Below are positions 1 through 11,099 of a stretch of DNA of 64,000 nt, in pieces (positions within the stretch are counted from its first letter, which is position 1; each line of letters begins with the position of its first letter). The translations under genes and the position numbers were made by a program. Where the stretch lies: the NCBI GenBank assembly GCA_001599295.1, contig BCGN01000007.1:136433-200432 (forward strand). The letters are read 5' to 3'. Source of the DNA: Sporopachydermia quercuum. Taxonomy: Eukaryota; Ascomycota; Sporopachydermiomycetes; Sporopachydermiales; Sporopachydermiaceae. The notes beneath the pieces are model-generated. The model was given only the letters and a program-made list of their open reading frames with translations, was not told where the DNA came from and ran no database searches.

Positions 1-372
1 TGAAGAGTCCATATTTATTAGACTGTCAGGATCAAACTCTGGGACACTATTTATATTTCCATTAGGAATTCCATTGGATAAGCTGCTGTGAATATCATTT
101 GATAGGCCATTGGCAATATCATTAGAAATACCATCAGAAAACCTAGTGACATTCGATTGTAGAGAATTCTGATCGGTGTTGGTATTATAAATAGATGACA
201 TATGTCTAAACCGGGGATTGTTGAGTTGATTCATATCATTGTTCATTAGACCGGACTGCAGAATATTGCTTAATTCTGAATCCTGGTTTTCAATTGCGTC
301 TGGNGCCAGGAATGGTTCCCAATCTTTAGGTGGTCGACCATCATTGGTAAATTCAGAAGCTTGAGGGTCCAT
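1..372 (-). CDS. N-terminus of an unknown Asn/Ser-rich protein (partial)
   Basis: The frame opens at an ATG at 372 and stays open for 124 codons to the left edge, so only the N-terminus is here. The piece is polar, rich in Asn, Ser and Asp, and looks disordered. It begins MDPQASEFTNDGRPPKDW and later holds short imperfect repeats of the type SNDI/SNGI (about residues 84-110). I recognise no domain. Asn/Ser-rich starts like this are common in yeast transcription factors and signalling proteins, but that is only a hint. The next gene to the right diverges from it and starts 2 kb away. The open frame in an AT-rich genome makes it likely to be real; the product is unknown. Confidence 0.55.
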   Translation of the reverse strand, partial: MDPQASEFTNDGRPPKDWEPFLXPDAIENQDSELSNILQSGLMNNDMNQLNNPRFRHMSSIYNTNTDQNSLQSNVTRFSDGISNDIANGLSNDIHSSLSNGIPNGNINSVPEFDPDSLINMDSS

Positions 373-2392
373 AATTTCGGTGATCCTATAATACTATATA
401 GGCAATAATGCTATTTTTGTATATGGTAAATAAGTGTTGTCTTGGTGTTGTACTATATAATTTGATATGCTGTGAATCACTTATAAACTTCGTTGGCTGC
501 TCTATTTCGGTTCCAATGATGTAGTATGTTGTAAAGTTCTCGTTCTCTTCTGACTCGTATTTATAACATAATCGAGTTTTAACAAACAAAGGTCTGTTCA
601 ACCAACCGTTTACTAGTCTAACAGCCTATGAATGATTAAGAACAAGCAGGAGGTACAGAGGTAGTAAGTATCAAATAAAACCAAGTTGAATCGAAAACTG
701 TTTGAAAACTCGTTTTGAATGCTATACAGCATTAATAGTAAATACTCTTGATAACACTCTTAAAACAGAGTCAAAATGAGTTTCAAGTTTTACGACCTGT
801 TTCTTGCCGCTTTGCTTATATTGTCGTTGCAGTTGTCGTTTCTGTCAGTGGCTACAATATGATTGATTGATTGACGATTCAAATGAATACGTATCCATAC
901 AATAACATAGCCTTGGCAGCGTGTGAATTTTATATTATGAATCTTGTAAGAATCTGCATTTTCATTTACACGTATTGTTATTGAAATACAGTTATGTTTT
1001 CCATTGTCTTAATACAAATTAGTATCTTATTATCGGGTAGATGCTATCAATAATTGCACAACTTCAATTTTAAGGGAAATTTTTGTTTGGAACCAACAAA
1101 ATGAGTGGCATAGACCCTAAATTAGTGATCGCACTTGGAATATATTATGCGGAGGGTCTGAAGAGAGGGGTCTATTAGGAGGGGTATGCAAGTTATATTA
1201 CATGGCTAGGTGAGTTATATGCATATGTTGCAGATGGCGCAGATGGTTGTTCACAGTAAGCTTTTTGAAATGGTACGAGGGAGATGCTACGAGATAAAAT
1301 ATGGAAAAGTAATGGAATACATGCTGGAGGGTAGAGAGAAAAGAGTAGTATTGCATTTGGCCGTTGTGGTCTAATGCAGGCAATATGTACTCTTTTGATT
1401 GCTGTAGTTGACTGTCTAACAGGAAGTGCTCATGAATTATTAGCTTACATAATCACCTATTAATGAATGGATAAGGTAAAGGGTCTAGAGATCAATGCAA
1501 TTAAACCACCAGGACAATGAGGATTAAACCCGGCAGTCAAATATTGAAATNACAGGATGCCTTTAGTTAAAAATCAAAATTTCAACAGAGTTTCAACTAG
1601 ACCACAGTTTTGATGGAGTCTGAGCTTTCTTAGAGAAAAATGAACATCAGTCGAAAATGATGAGTCTTCTCAACAAACTTATCGCTATGCCTGTGGCGTT
1701 CAGTAGAATCAAGACCTTCATGCAAAATCTGCACTGATATTAGGTGTTTACTTTCAAATATACCGATCAGAATCTGAGGCTGAACTGTGGATAGCCCCGA
1801 TACAGCGTTAGCGATGTCTTCCCCGTAAGTTCAATTCAGTCTCCTTTTTAGACATGCTTTCTCTTACAATTGTTTCCTTATAATTTGATTACCCAACAAG
1901 ATTTTACACCCATCCCTATAGCCATCGGAGTTAATGATTACGTAATGAAACTTATATCAATACCATTCACATTCCAGTATAGAGCGTTCAGTAGATAACA
2001 TAGATAACAAACAGTTGGCACTCAGAAATGCCAGAAGGGTATCCAAACAATTGAGCCCAATAAATTCCAAACTTTCAAATCTGCTCTGCATTGCAGCTTC
2101 AATAAACTGTAAACAAACAACATCCCTAAAATACTAACCATCACATCATGTCCGTAATCAACTATGGATAGCACGTGACAAAATTCTATGATATATCGGA
2201 CATATCTAAACTGAAAATTATTATCGGACAAATATATATTATATATTAGTTCGCGAAACATTGTTGTTTTCTACGATAAGTTTCATCTCATCAACAAGGC
2301 ATCTAATTCTGATACCTTTGTCACAATTGAAGCTCAAATCGTTCATTCAAGCTGGAAATATCAGCTGAGAGTGTAATAGAAAAGTGTTCAAA
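373..2392. other. Intergenic, divergent promoter region
   Basis: Two kilobases lie between the starts of two divergent genes. Only short ORFs without recognisable similarity occur. A CACGTGAC E-box is at 2172-2179, about 220 bp before the SR-protein start. I see no RNA gene or repeat. Confidence 0.5.
2172..2177. promoter_or_regulatory. CACGTG E-box upstream of the SR-protein gene
   Basis: A single CACGTG followed by AC lies about 220 bp before the ATG at 2393. In yeasts this palindrome is the core of Cbf1 and Pho4 sites. Which factor binds it here cannot be told from sequence. Confidence 0.35.
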
Positions 2393-3344
2393 ATGCCTCG
2401 AAACACTGTCTTTGTGAGTGGTAAGTATATGAAGACTTTCGAACTAGAGAGATAGCATTGTTAGAATGAATGAGGATCCGAGGATTCTCTGCTCGGTCGC
2501 CCTCATGAAAGGAAAAAGCCCATGAAACGACATCAATTTGCTATACTAACCAGTGAATATCAGGCTTTTCTGTAGGTGTCAGAGCCCGAGATATTGCACA
2601 CGAATTTGAAGAGTAAGTATAAAGGGTTTGAAAAGTATTATAGCTAGTTCGGTAGAGGAGCCATTGATATTGAATGGAATCGTGACTAACGAGCTTTTCA
2701 TTGTCAGATTTGGCCCTTTGATAAGATGCGATATCCCACCATGCAGAAATGGAAGACCTTACGCTTTCGTTGAGTTTGAAGATGAAAGAGACGCAGACGA
2801 AGCTATTTATCAAATGGATAGAAGAAGACTTCGTAACGGAGATCTAGTGAAATGTGAACTCGCCAAATCAGCACCATATTCTAAAGGTGATAGAAAAGAT
2901 AGGGGTTATAGAGAAAGAGATTCCGGAGGTAGAAATAAACGAGGACGAGATAGGGATCGAAAAAGGGATAGGGCCAGAGGTTCGAGAAAGGGAAGTAGAT
3001 CACCTGATAAGGAGAAGGATACAAACAGAAGCAGAAGCGGAAGCAGATCACGAGATAGAACTACAAGCAGAAGCAGAAGTCAAAGCCCCACAAGGAGTAG
3101 ATCTGGAAGTAGGAGCCGATCACCAGCTCAGAGCAATGGAGGTAACAATGATTCATCAGTTAATGAACACAAGGAAGGTTCTAATGATGATACTGCAAAT
3201 GGAGACAACCAAGATAACAGTGAGGAAACTAACGGTAAAAATGTTCCAGCTGAACAAGAATCTAATAACAATGTAGCTGGCGTGCCTGAAAATGCAGCTG
3301 ATGAGAAAAGAACTAAGGACTCATCAAAAGGACAATCGACATAA
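2393..3344 (+). CDS. SR-type RNA-binding protein (one RRM plus RS domain), three exons
   Basis: Join 2393-2420, 2564-2612 and 2708-3344; 237 residues. Both introns start GTAAGT and contain an ACTAAC branch site (2545-2550 and 2685-2690), with acceptors at 2563 and 2707. Splicing restores an RRM: RNP2-like TVFVSG at residues 5-10 and RNP1-like RPYAFVEF at 42-49, in the form typical of SRSF1/Srp2-type proteins. Residues about 100-165 form an Arg/Ser and Arg/Asp-rich domain with many RS, SR and SRSP units. The tail is acidic and polar (Asn, Glu, Asp). Known family role: nuclear pre-mRNA splicing factor or mRNP adaptor, phosphorylated by SRPK kinases. An ATG at 2628 in the same frame lies inside intron 2 and is not the start, since it would remove half of the RRM. 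Which SR orthologue this is remains uncertain. Confidence 0.88.
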
Positions 3345-3565
3345 GAGAAATAGGAATGAAATTCTTTTATTACATTATGTCTAATGAACATAGAAATCAC
3401 TACTGAGATTATTGTCTTAGATTGACTAGATAAAGATAAAAATCAAGTAAGATATCAAAATGCTCATATTTATAACGTTAAACATCTGGAGCGATTATGA
3501 ACAAATATTCCAAACCTGCCTGTCGGTTCCAAACACTTTCTTCGCATTTAACTGCTCCTACTCAT

Positions 3566-4558
3566 TTATTCAATAACGCATACAATTTTACCCTTACTAA
3601 CGTTTGATGCCATATAATCATGTGCTTTCGAGATATCTTTCCAGTTGAACACTTTATCAATAGGTATGACAAATTCACCAGATTGGATTCTGGGCAAATA
3701 TCTTTGTTTAATAGTATCAAAAATCTTTGCTTGGTATTCAATACTTCTTGATCTCAATGTGGTTCCCTCTATTTTCAATTTTTTCCTTAATATTTCAAAT
3801 AAATCAACATTTTCTGCAACTGCACCACCCATAATAGCCAGCACTATTAGTTGGCCTTCTGGTCGAAGAATCTTCAGGTCTTTGTTAAAATAGCTACCTC
3901 CAACAGGATCAATTATAAGATCAACACCATCTTTATTTTGAATCACTTGTTCAAAATCTTCTTTCTTGTAGTTGATTGTTGTACATTTACCCTTAGATAT
4001 ATGATCCATTATTTCTTTAACAGCAGTACACTTTTCATCAGTTCCCATAGTTAGGAACACTTCTGAGCCTTCAGAAGTAGCGATTTGACCAGCTGCTATA
4101 CCTACACCGCTTGCGCCAGCATGAATTAACACTTTTTCGCTTTTGTTTATATTTCCAACTGCTGTAAGACATTGAGTTGCTGTTGCCCACACCTCGGGGA
4201 TGGCAGCTCCTTTTATCTCATCAATATCACCTAATGGCAAAAGCATTCGTTCGTCAGCAGCTACATATTCAGCATAAGCTCCTCCGTATACCAAGCCAAA
4301 TACACCGTCTCCATTTTTAAAGACCGTTGAGCCATTAATGTCAGCTATAGTCCCAGAGAACTCAACTCCCAATGTGTCTGGGGCATTTGGTGGCATAGGG
4401 TAAAAACCTTCTCTTTGAAGCAAATCCATACGATTTAAACCAAACGCTCTCACTTTGACAAGTACTTGGCCTTCGGTGAGCTTGGGAAGAGAAAAATCCA
4501 CTATTTCTAGTGCCGAAGAAGGACCCTTACCATTTTGCACTCTAACAGCTTTCATCAT
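3566..4558 (-). CDS. NAD(P)H quinone oxidoreductase, PIG3/TP53I3 type
   Basis: This 330-residue protein is a zinc-free medium-chain dehydrogenase/reductase. It has the GroES-like N-terminal fold (about 1-120, with LNRMDLLQREGFYP near 41-54 and LGVEFSG at 63-69), the nucleotide-binding motif HAGASGVG at 146-153, and the PIG3-type signatures NYKKEDF, DPVGGSY and a C-terminal SKGKIV. Known family activity: NADPH-dependent one-electron reduction of quinones, probably cytosolic; PIG3 proteins occur in bacteria and many eukaryotes. The start is a double ATG (4558 and 4555) and either may be used. It converges with the SR gene, 221 bp away. The general class is certain; the substrate is not. Confidence 0.87.
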   Translation of the reverse strand: MMKAVRVQNGKGPSSALEIVDFSLPKLTEGQVLVKVRAFGLNRMDLLQREGFYPMPPNAPDTLGVEFSGTIADINGSTVFKNGDGVFGLVYGGAYAEYVAADERMLLPLGDIDEIKGAAIPEVWATATQCLTAVGNINKSEKVLIHAGASGVGIAAGQIATSEGSEVFLTMGTDEKCTAVKEIMDHISKGKCTTINYKKEDFEQVIQNKDGVDLIIDPVGGSYFNKDLKILRPEGQLIVLAIMGGAVAENVDLFEILRKKLKIEGTTLRSRSIEYQAKIFDTIKQRYLPRIQSGEFVIPIDKVFNWKDISKAHDYMASNVSKGKIVCVIE

Positions 4559-7500
4559 TGTTACAGGAAAGAGAGATGAGTATGTGACTACTCTACAGTA
4601 CTTTAAGAGTAAAAGTGTTGATAAAACAAAAGCTTGAAGATTTTAAATACAATAACTAATCACAAAAATTTTTGACTAAATTAATTTCTGTATTTATTAT
4701 TGTTGAATAGGATACAAATAGGAAATAGTCAATAAAAATGTCCTTTCGCTGAGTAATCAATAATAACTATATTGACGAAAGAAGGAAGCAATTGTGTACA
4801 AATCCGGGGTNAAATGTTTGCCCTTAGAACAGGATGAGAAGTGATGTTAATTTGGGGTTTGATATGGGAGGCAGTTCACAAGACAGTATTTATTGATTAT
4901 GTGATCTAAATAGGGACGGCTATTAATAGGTGATTGACCATAAGTATGGAAGACGAGAAAGGAAAAACAGAGAGGAAAAACAGAAAGAAGAAACAGAAAA
5001 AGAAATCTTGAAACTGAGTAGAGGTAATTGAAAAGTTGATGACAATGGAAATTTAAGGAATATAATTGTTCAAGATTCAGGGATGAACGGGAAGTAAATT
5101 GAGCATGCAGTGAGGTATTATAGTGCGGTTGAAGTCGCCATTGGTAGCCGTTGGAGAAGTATGCGTGGTCCTTGAATATCAGCTTTGTTCCTAGAATATT
5201 TAAATGATTCAAAGTAAATCAAATNCAATCAGTAGTTTTTTTAAAATAAGATGTGGAGTGTTTCCCGAAAATTTGTAATTGAACATTGCGAATGATCTGA
5301 GAGCCTTGGTATAGTAAATGATTCAACACAATTCCCCAAAGATTGGTTGCAGATCAGGCCAAATATATCAATCAGTACACTGTCAACAGAAACAAGTAAA
5401 CAGGACTTGAAAATCATCTTCAGTATTTATTTAGAATCAATGACGGAATTATCGGGAGCTCAATTATAGTTATCATTCATCAGATCTTACGCTACTGCTT
5501 CTGCCTTATTTACACGGAGACAACATTGTTTCAGTCATGCAAATGCATTTTAATGCATTTTAACGACCATATAAAATCCTGAGAAATATACTGTAAAAAA
5601 TAAGCTACGTTGAAATATCATCAATTCACCTAAAATGATATGTTTTCAGGGAAATATATGAAGAAATCTCGGTTGGATTATTCGAATATNTTCTATGTAT
5701 CAATGAACTAAGAAAGAAAAACAGGAATTAGAGTTTACTCTTTGACAAAGTAATGTTTTCGACCGAAACAGAACCTAAAGTTCCAGACATCTCACCTCTG
5801 GAGTAAAGCTCATTTTGTCGGTTTGTTGATATCATTGGATCTCAACAGTACCACAACAGTTTCTATATATTCAACAGTTTTCGTTATAAATAAGCGCCGA
5901 CGGTCTCTATTATAGCTTGTACTTTGTCCTTGAAGAAAGCTGCTCCAACGGGTTAGACGAAGTCCAAAGATGATCTGTACTGCAACTTTACATCACATTC
6001 TCTGGCAGGATCTCACAGAGGTTCTTTATAGTTTGTGCTCTCAATGAAATATGATATAAGCCAGTACAATTAATATTGAACTCTAGCTTCATGGAACTAT
6101 AAAATCCTGGAAAATGCTCCCAGTCCCATCGTTGTTCNTTGATGGAGAAACGAGACCGAGAAACAGTTATTCCATTGAAAGACAAACCCTAAACAATAAA
6201 ACAAAAATAGGAAACTTACACTTATCCTTCCCAAAAAGTAATATGCAGATATACGGAATNGATTACAGTAGATGTACTTAAGTATATATCCAAGCATCGA
6301 TTTGGGAATTGTTCCTGAGAGTCGTATCTCATTGAATGATATAATAAAATACATACTATGGTACAAATGACTTAATATATTTAGTTCTTTTAATAGACCA
6401 AAGGAAGATCAAACATTGGTAGCCTTTAAGCTATAAGCTGTCCAAAATTGAAATCAAATGGAATCATTCATGTCCACATCGAAGCACTTGAAGATTGAGT
6501 AAAAGGACTTTCATGCTCAGTGATGGACAGACCACTAATAATAATAGCATGTATTGCATTGTCCATGTATTACATATAAGATGTAAACTCACAAGGAGAA
6601 AAAGTTTCAAAGATATGAGCCTCAACAAGAACAAACATATAACTATTTCAACTCTTGCTATTAAAATCTTATTACCCTTTCCGATCTGAGACCTTTAAGT
6701 GATTTTTACTGCATTTGTAACCACCTAATTAGAATCCTTGCAGTTGACGTTTGACTTCGGTTTTCAATAGAATTCTAAGCTGCTAATGATAATTTAACAG
6801 TAATAAGGGCGTTGTTAGAAAACATTCTCCAAGATCCGGGCTGTAATATTCTCATTGTTTCATCTGTAAAACTTGTGAAACTGATGATAGTATATTTGAA
6901 TGACCAAATTCACAGTGGCTGGTTCGGTCAATAGAGTTCAGATACTACTAAGAAGAAACAATATGTATAATCTTTCTCTTTGATAGCGGACCACATGAGG
7001 AATCAATTGATNTACTTACTTTCCGCACTTCAGGTAATATTTACCGCCTACGTAATTAGATTAGTTTGGCAAGATTCTATTGATTTAAACAAACAATACG
7101 CTTCAAGTAGCAGATTCAAATGGTCGAATCATATATGTATGCCACGCCACACACTTATCAGTCTAATAAATATTACAACATGCTAACAGAATATCATTAT
7201 AACTGACATCCTGAATACTCTAAAACACTTGACCATATTCTTTCCATTTCAAATTGTAAATTGAGATATAATTGATCTTCGCATATTTCAGATCATGTTT
7301 TTCATTAATTTCTTGTTCCTTCTTTTATTCACAGTCAACTGCAGTTTATAGGAGAATTGCATTAGTCTTTTCTATAGCTGAAATCATTTAGCAGTTGTAC
7401 TGAAGAACTTTATCTAAATATAAACAAAGTTAGTTGAAATAAGAGTTTTTATAATGCTTAACAGTTCAACCTTAAGCTTCAATCTTTTATCCAGGCACAG

Positions 7501-7651
7501 GCTATTGTAGGTACATGAGAAGAGGATCATACATTTCGCTCATAGTTATACTCATAATTAAATACAATTTCGTTCATAAAGTACAAGGAGAAGGGCAGAG
7601 AACACACTTAAGATAGTGAAAGTATCCTTTACAAATAGGAAAGTTTCAACT

Positions 7652-7661
7652 CTATATATAG
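7652..7661. promoter_or_regulatory. Rlm1/MADS-box-like site CTATATATAG
   Basis: CTATATATAG matches the Rlm1 consensus CTA(A/T)4TAG exactly and lies about 300 bp before the PIR gene start. Rlm1 is the cell-wall-integrity transcription factor that controls PIR genes in Saccharomyces. The assignment rests on one short motif in AT-rich DNA. Confidence 0.4.
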
Positions 7662-7773
7662 CTTCGTATGTAAAATGGTTGAAATTGAATTCTAACTAAT
7701 CATTTTTCCATCATTTACTGACACTCTTATATATAACGTTGATTTGGGTAACCGTCATTAATATTTTCAGAAA

Positions 7774-7783
7774 TATATATAAA
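7774..7783 (+). promoter_or_regulatory. TATA box of the PIR gene
   Basis: TATATATAAA lies about 180 bp before the ATG at 7963, a suitable place for a strongly regulated yeast cell-wall gene. AT-rich flanks make chance matches common. Confidence 0.4.
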
Positions 7784-7962
7784 GACAACTGGTCCCATTG
7801 ATTGATTACTTTCTCTTATAGAAATTGAGAGTTTTTCACATGAGCTCTAAAGAATCAAACTTGATCTTGTGATAAAAGTAATCTTCACAGTATTTATCAT
7901 CGAAACACATAATAAAAAACCGAGCTCAACCGAACTATTCGTGAAATCTCATATCCTCTAAA

Positions 7963-8925
7963 ATGTTACCCATCAAAACTCTAGGTGCTATTTTAATGGC
8001 TATAACAGCTGTTAAAGCAGCTTATGTTCCTTCTGAACCTTGGACTACCTTGACTCCAAAGGCCTCTGCACCATCTGGTGCCATCACAGACTATGATGGA
8101 AGCTTTGGTATTGCCATTAATCCAATTGCCTCATCCAAGGGCAAGAGAGATGCTGTGAGTCAAATTGATGATGGACAAGTCCAAGCCCCTACTACAACAA
8201 AAAGTACTGTTCCAGCTGTTGTTACCCAAATTACTGATGGTCAAATCCAAGCCCCTACTACAACCAAGAAGACCGCTCCTGCCGTTGTTACTCAAATTGG
8301 CGATGGTCAAATCCAAGCCCCTACTACAACCAAGAAGACCGCTCCTGCCGTTGTTACTCAAATTGGCGATGGTCAAATTCAAGCACCTACCTCAACTAAA
8401 ACTCATGCTTCAGTCGTTACCCAAATCACTGACGGCCAAATCCAAGCTCCAGCTAAGTCAACCGGTACTCCGGTGACCCAAATTAGCGATGGTCAAGTTC
8501 AAGCTGCTACAGAAAGTGAAACTAATACACCTGCTACTCAAATCAGCGATGGTCAAGTTCAATTGCCAACCCAATCAGTGATAACTCAGGAAGAAGACGG
8601 ACAAGCTGTTAGCATTGAACAAGTTGCTTGCGCCAGTGACGGTACTTTATCTATGAAATTAAATAAGGGTGTTCTCACAGATTCCCACGGAAGAATAGGT
8701 TCAATTGTCGCCAACAGGCAATTCCAATTTGATGGTCCACCACCACAAGCTGGTGCCATCTATGCTGCTGGATGGTCAGTTACTCCTGATGGACGTTTAG
8801 CTTTAGGTGATTCAGATGTTTTCTATCAATGTCTGTCTGGTAGCTTCTACAACTTATATGATGAATCTATTGGAGGACAGTGTCACAAGGTTTACTTAGA
8901 TGTTGTTGCTTTGATTGATTGTTAA
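7963..8925 (+). CDS. PIR-family cell-wall mannoprotein
   Basis: The 320-residue precursor has a signal peptide (about 1-19), a Kex2 site Lys-Arg at 61-62, then seven PIR repeats of the form Q-I/V-x-DGQ-I/V-Q (starting near 67) and an eighth degenerate copy ([10 protein letters not shown]). The C-terminus has the family's four-cysteine pattern exactly: C-66-C-16-C-12-C, ending two residues after ALI. Known family behaviour: secreted, cleaved by Kex2, O-mannosylated, and linked to beta-1,3-glucan by an alkali-labile ester through the first Gln of the DGQ motif. The start has a good context (AAA before ATG). The gene stands alone, with long spacers on both sides, and its promoter has an Rlm1-like site. 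It resembles Saccharomyces PIR1, PIR3, HSP150 and CIS3; which one cannot be settled. Confidence 0.96.
   Translation: MLPIKTLGAILMAITAVKAAYVPSEPWTTLTPKASAPSGAITDYDGSFGIAINPIASSKGKRDAVSQIDDGQVQAPTTTKSTVPAVVTQITDGQIQAPTTTKKTAPAVVTQIGDGQIQAPTTTKKTAPAVVTQIGDGQIQAPTSTKTHASVVTQITDGQIQAPAKSTGTPVTQISDGQVQAATESETNTPATQISDGQVQLPTQSVITQEEDGQAVSIEQVACASDGTLSMKLNKGVLTDSHGRIGSIVANRQFQFDGPPPQAGAIYAAGWSVTPDGRLALGDSDVFYQCLSGSFYNLYDESIGGQCHKVYLDVVALIDC
8239..8370 (+). repeat. Two identical 66-bp tandem units inside the PIR gene
   Basis: Units 8239-8304 and 8305-8370 are identical over all 66 bases and encode 22 residues each, with one DGQIQ motif. The neighbouring repeats are more divergent, which points to a recent duplication or gene-conversion event. 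Length variation in PIR repeats between strains is well known. Confidence 0.9.
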
Positions 8926-10676
8926 ACTAATTGGAGTTCTACTTTGACTTTTCATTCGTTATTGCATTCAATCTCGGTATATCTAATTAGTTGAACCAAC
9001 TGATTTCTATCAGTAGGTTTGATTTCATTCTTACTATTTGAACTTCGACTTTCGCTTCGTTTTTCTATATTCTTTTCTTTATTATGAAGATTCGGTGAAT
9101 ACTTTCTTAATTGATTGGTATTTCATATAATCTATGATTTTGGGTTTCTTTACTACTAATTTGCTTTTAATGCATCGGTGACTAAACATTTCTATCAAGT
9201 GACATTTACAGCTGATTTACCGACTGTAGTTTTCACTTGAATATGAAATTATTGTTTGTATAGTTGGTTAATAAAAATAAATTTTCTGAACATGAATAAT
9301 TTAATGACCTTCTGGGATGATGAGTAGGAATAAGAAGAGACAAGGAGATGGATGAGCTAGGTGAGAGAAAGTAGTTAGGGTTTGAACACAAGTACTTGAT
9401 TTATGCAACTTGCAACTGCCAAGCATTTTTAGCGTATCGGCTTTAAACATTGCAGGCCTGTTTAAGAAACACCCTTGTCTGCAACAGATGAACAACTACA
9501 ATAATAAAGCTTAATGAGCTTTTGTATTGATGTGTATATATTGAAATCGAATAAACACCCTTTTGGTTTTTCTTTCTTTTTTTACATTCAACTTTCAGTA
9601 GTTTGTTCGGATCAATTCAAAACTGGAAGTACATGTTAATCTCAGGTAAATCTTTTTCTTGAACCTTAAAATTTAACTTTTAGTGGTTTCAAATGTATTA
9701 TTGGAGCTGTTTTCCATACTTTGAGACCATTGTGCAGTGCCCACCAAAGAGCAATAGAGTAGCTACGGAATTTCATAACTGGAGATCGTTTGCAGTATGT
9801 CAGTTGATGATTTGCAAAAATATATGTAAAATTGTATGCCTAATTTGGTCCTGGAGGNAAACATCCTCTACCAGCTCATCGCAGTCTCACTGCCTTCTTT
9901 AAGGAATGAAGTTCTTTATGATTCATTTCCTTCCTTTGACATGATGAGGAATGCTTCCTTAGCAAGAAACTATTTTCATAATCATTNAATCTGTTCGGTT
10001 ATTCCGATCAGAATCATAAAATGTGATATTTGATTGAGAGCAGACGAGAGCAACTATAATGCGCCCTAAACCATGAAAAGAGTGCCGGAATAGAAAAAGG
10101 TTACCAGAACTCATTTTGATTAGTCGAAAGACTAGTATGTTAGTGCTATCGAATTTTTGTCTATCCGTGTATTGCTTATTCTAATAAAGCTGATGAATTC
10201 AACAATCAAAGTCTACTCTACACTATTCAACCATCTCTTCTGAATATTTACTTCAGATGAAAACTAGCAATTCAGTCCTGTAATGTAAACGTTAGCCGCT
10301 GACGGCTCATCCTTACAGTTTGAAACTTCCCGTCTCATCATGCTACAACTTTTTCAGCCCGAGACCCGGCTATAGAAGGCATTCAGACTTTCAGCGTTAG
10401 CTTTTGAAACCCAAAATCATTCTCTTCTCCTTCTTTACCATTTTAGCACAACTGCCGTGAGCACCAATCCTCATTTTAACCTTAACAGTATCAATAAAAA
10501 AACATGTGTAGCCGTTATGCTAGCATTAAAGCTGCATATCTGCTGCAGCCTGTTAAGTGTCTGCAATGAATAAAATTTTCATCCCTTTTAGCGCAAACGT
10601 TAAAACTTTATATTCATTTCCGCCTTATTCACCAATTTTATCCAATCATTTAGTGCTTCTTCTAGCTCATTTCCAC

Positions 10677-10682
10677 CACGTT
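10677..10682 (+). promoter_or_regulatory. CACGTT, possible Pho4 site of PHO84
   Basis: CACGTT followed by TT lies about 420 bp before the PHO84 start. CACGTG and CACGTT are the known Pho4 core sites in yeast PHO promoters. No CACGTG was seen in the preceding 2 kb, so this single weaker site is the only candidate. Confidence 0.3.
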
Positions 10683-10789
10683 TTCCATTAGTCTATGCAA
10701 GGGAATACAACTTAAATAGAAATGTCCCTTTTTGGTAAGTGAGGCAGTATTTTAGCCAAAAATTAATATATTCTTGACACAGTAACGCC

Positions 10790-10946
10790 TACCAAGGCAT
10801 ACCAAGGACGTCAAAAGGCTTATTTCCTAGATTAATAAATACCAAGACTTTTGCTAAGATCTTTATTTTGTTTCCAGTAAGTTGTCGTGTGACATATTTC
10901 GCTATTCGGCCATTGAACACCATAGTCTTATACCAAGAATACCAAG
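10790..10946. promoter_or_regulatory. Cluster of five TACCAAG elements in the PHO84 promoter
   Basis: TACCAAG occurs at 10790, 10800, 10840, 10931 and 10940, all in the same orientation. Two pairs are spaced 10 and 9 bp apart, about one helical turn. The cluster lies 150-310 bp before the PHO84 start, where upstream activating sequences usually are. I know no factor with this site. Confidence 0.4.
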
Positions 10947-11099
10947 CTTTTGCTGTACTTTTAGGCTGTTCTAAACCGAAAGAGCTTCATTACATTTCTA
11001 TAAGGAGATATTAAGATCTCAAATTTCAGGCCAGTCAAAGCTAGTATTTAATATAATACACACGAAACTTCACAGGAACTCATATATTATAGATAAAAA

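Larger units (their letters stand above)
4559..7962. other. Long intergenic region before the PIR gene
   Basis: In 3.4 kb between two divergent genes I see only short low-quality ORFs without recognisable domains, several of them interrupted by N. The right-hand end carries promoter elements for the PIR gene (Rlm1-like site and TATA box, listed separately). Very long promoters are common for yeast cell-wall genes. No tRNA or transposon was seen. Confidence 0.45.
8926..11099. other. Intergenic region between PIR and PHO84
   Basis: The 2.2 kb holds the PIR 3' end and the PHO84 promoter. Short ORFs (9301-9495 on the minus strand, 9693-9902 and 9836-10033 on the plus) have no recognisable domain. 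Promoter motifs before PHO84 are listed separately. No RNA gene was identified. Confidence 0.45.

Noticed and set aside
2628-2707. ATG at 2628 as the start of the SR protein
   Set aside because: It lies in intron 2; starting there would delete the first half of the RRM, which the two upstream exons supply.
4847-5212. 121-codon minus-strand ORF
   Set aside because: Low-complexity Phe/Leu/Ser run opposite purine-rich DNA, no domain, and a composition expected of noncoding AT-rich sequence.
9380-9400. GGTTTGAAC on the plus strand, resembling a reversed tRNA B box
   Set aside because: No matching A box and no cloverleaf could be formed around it.
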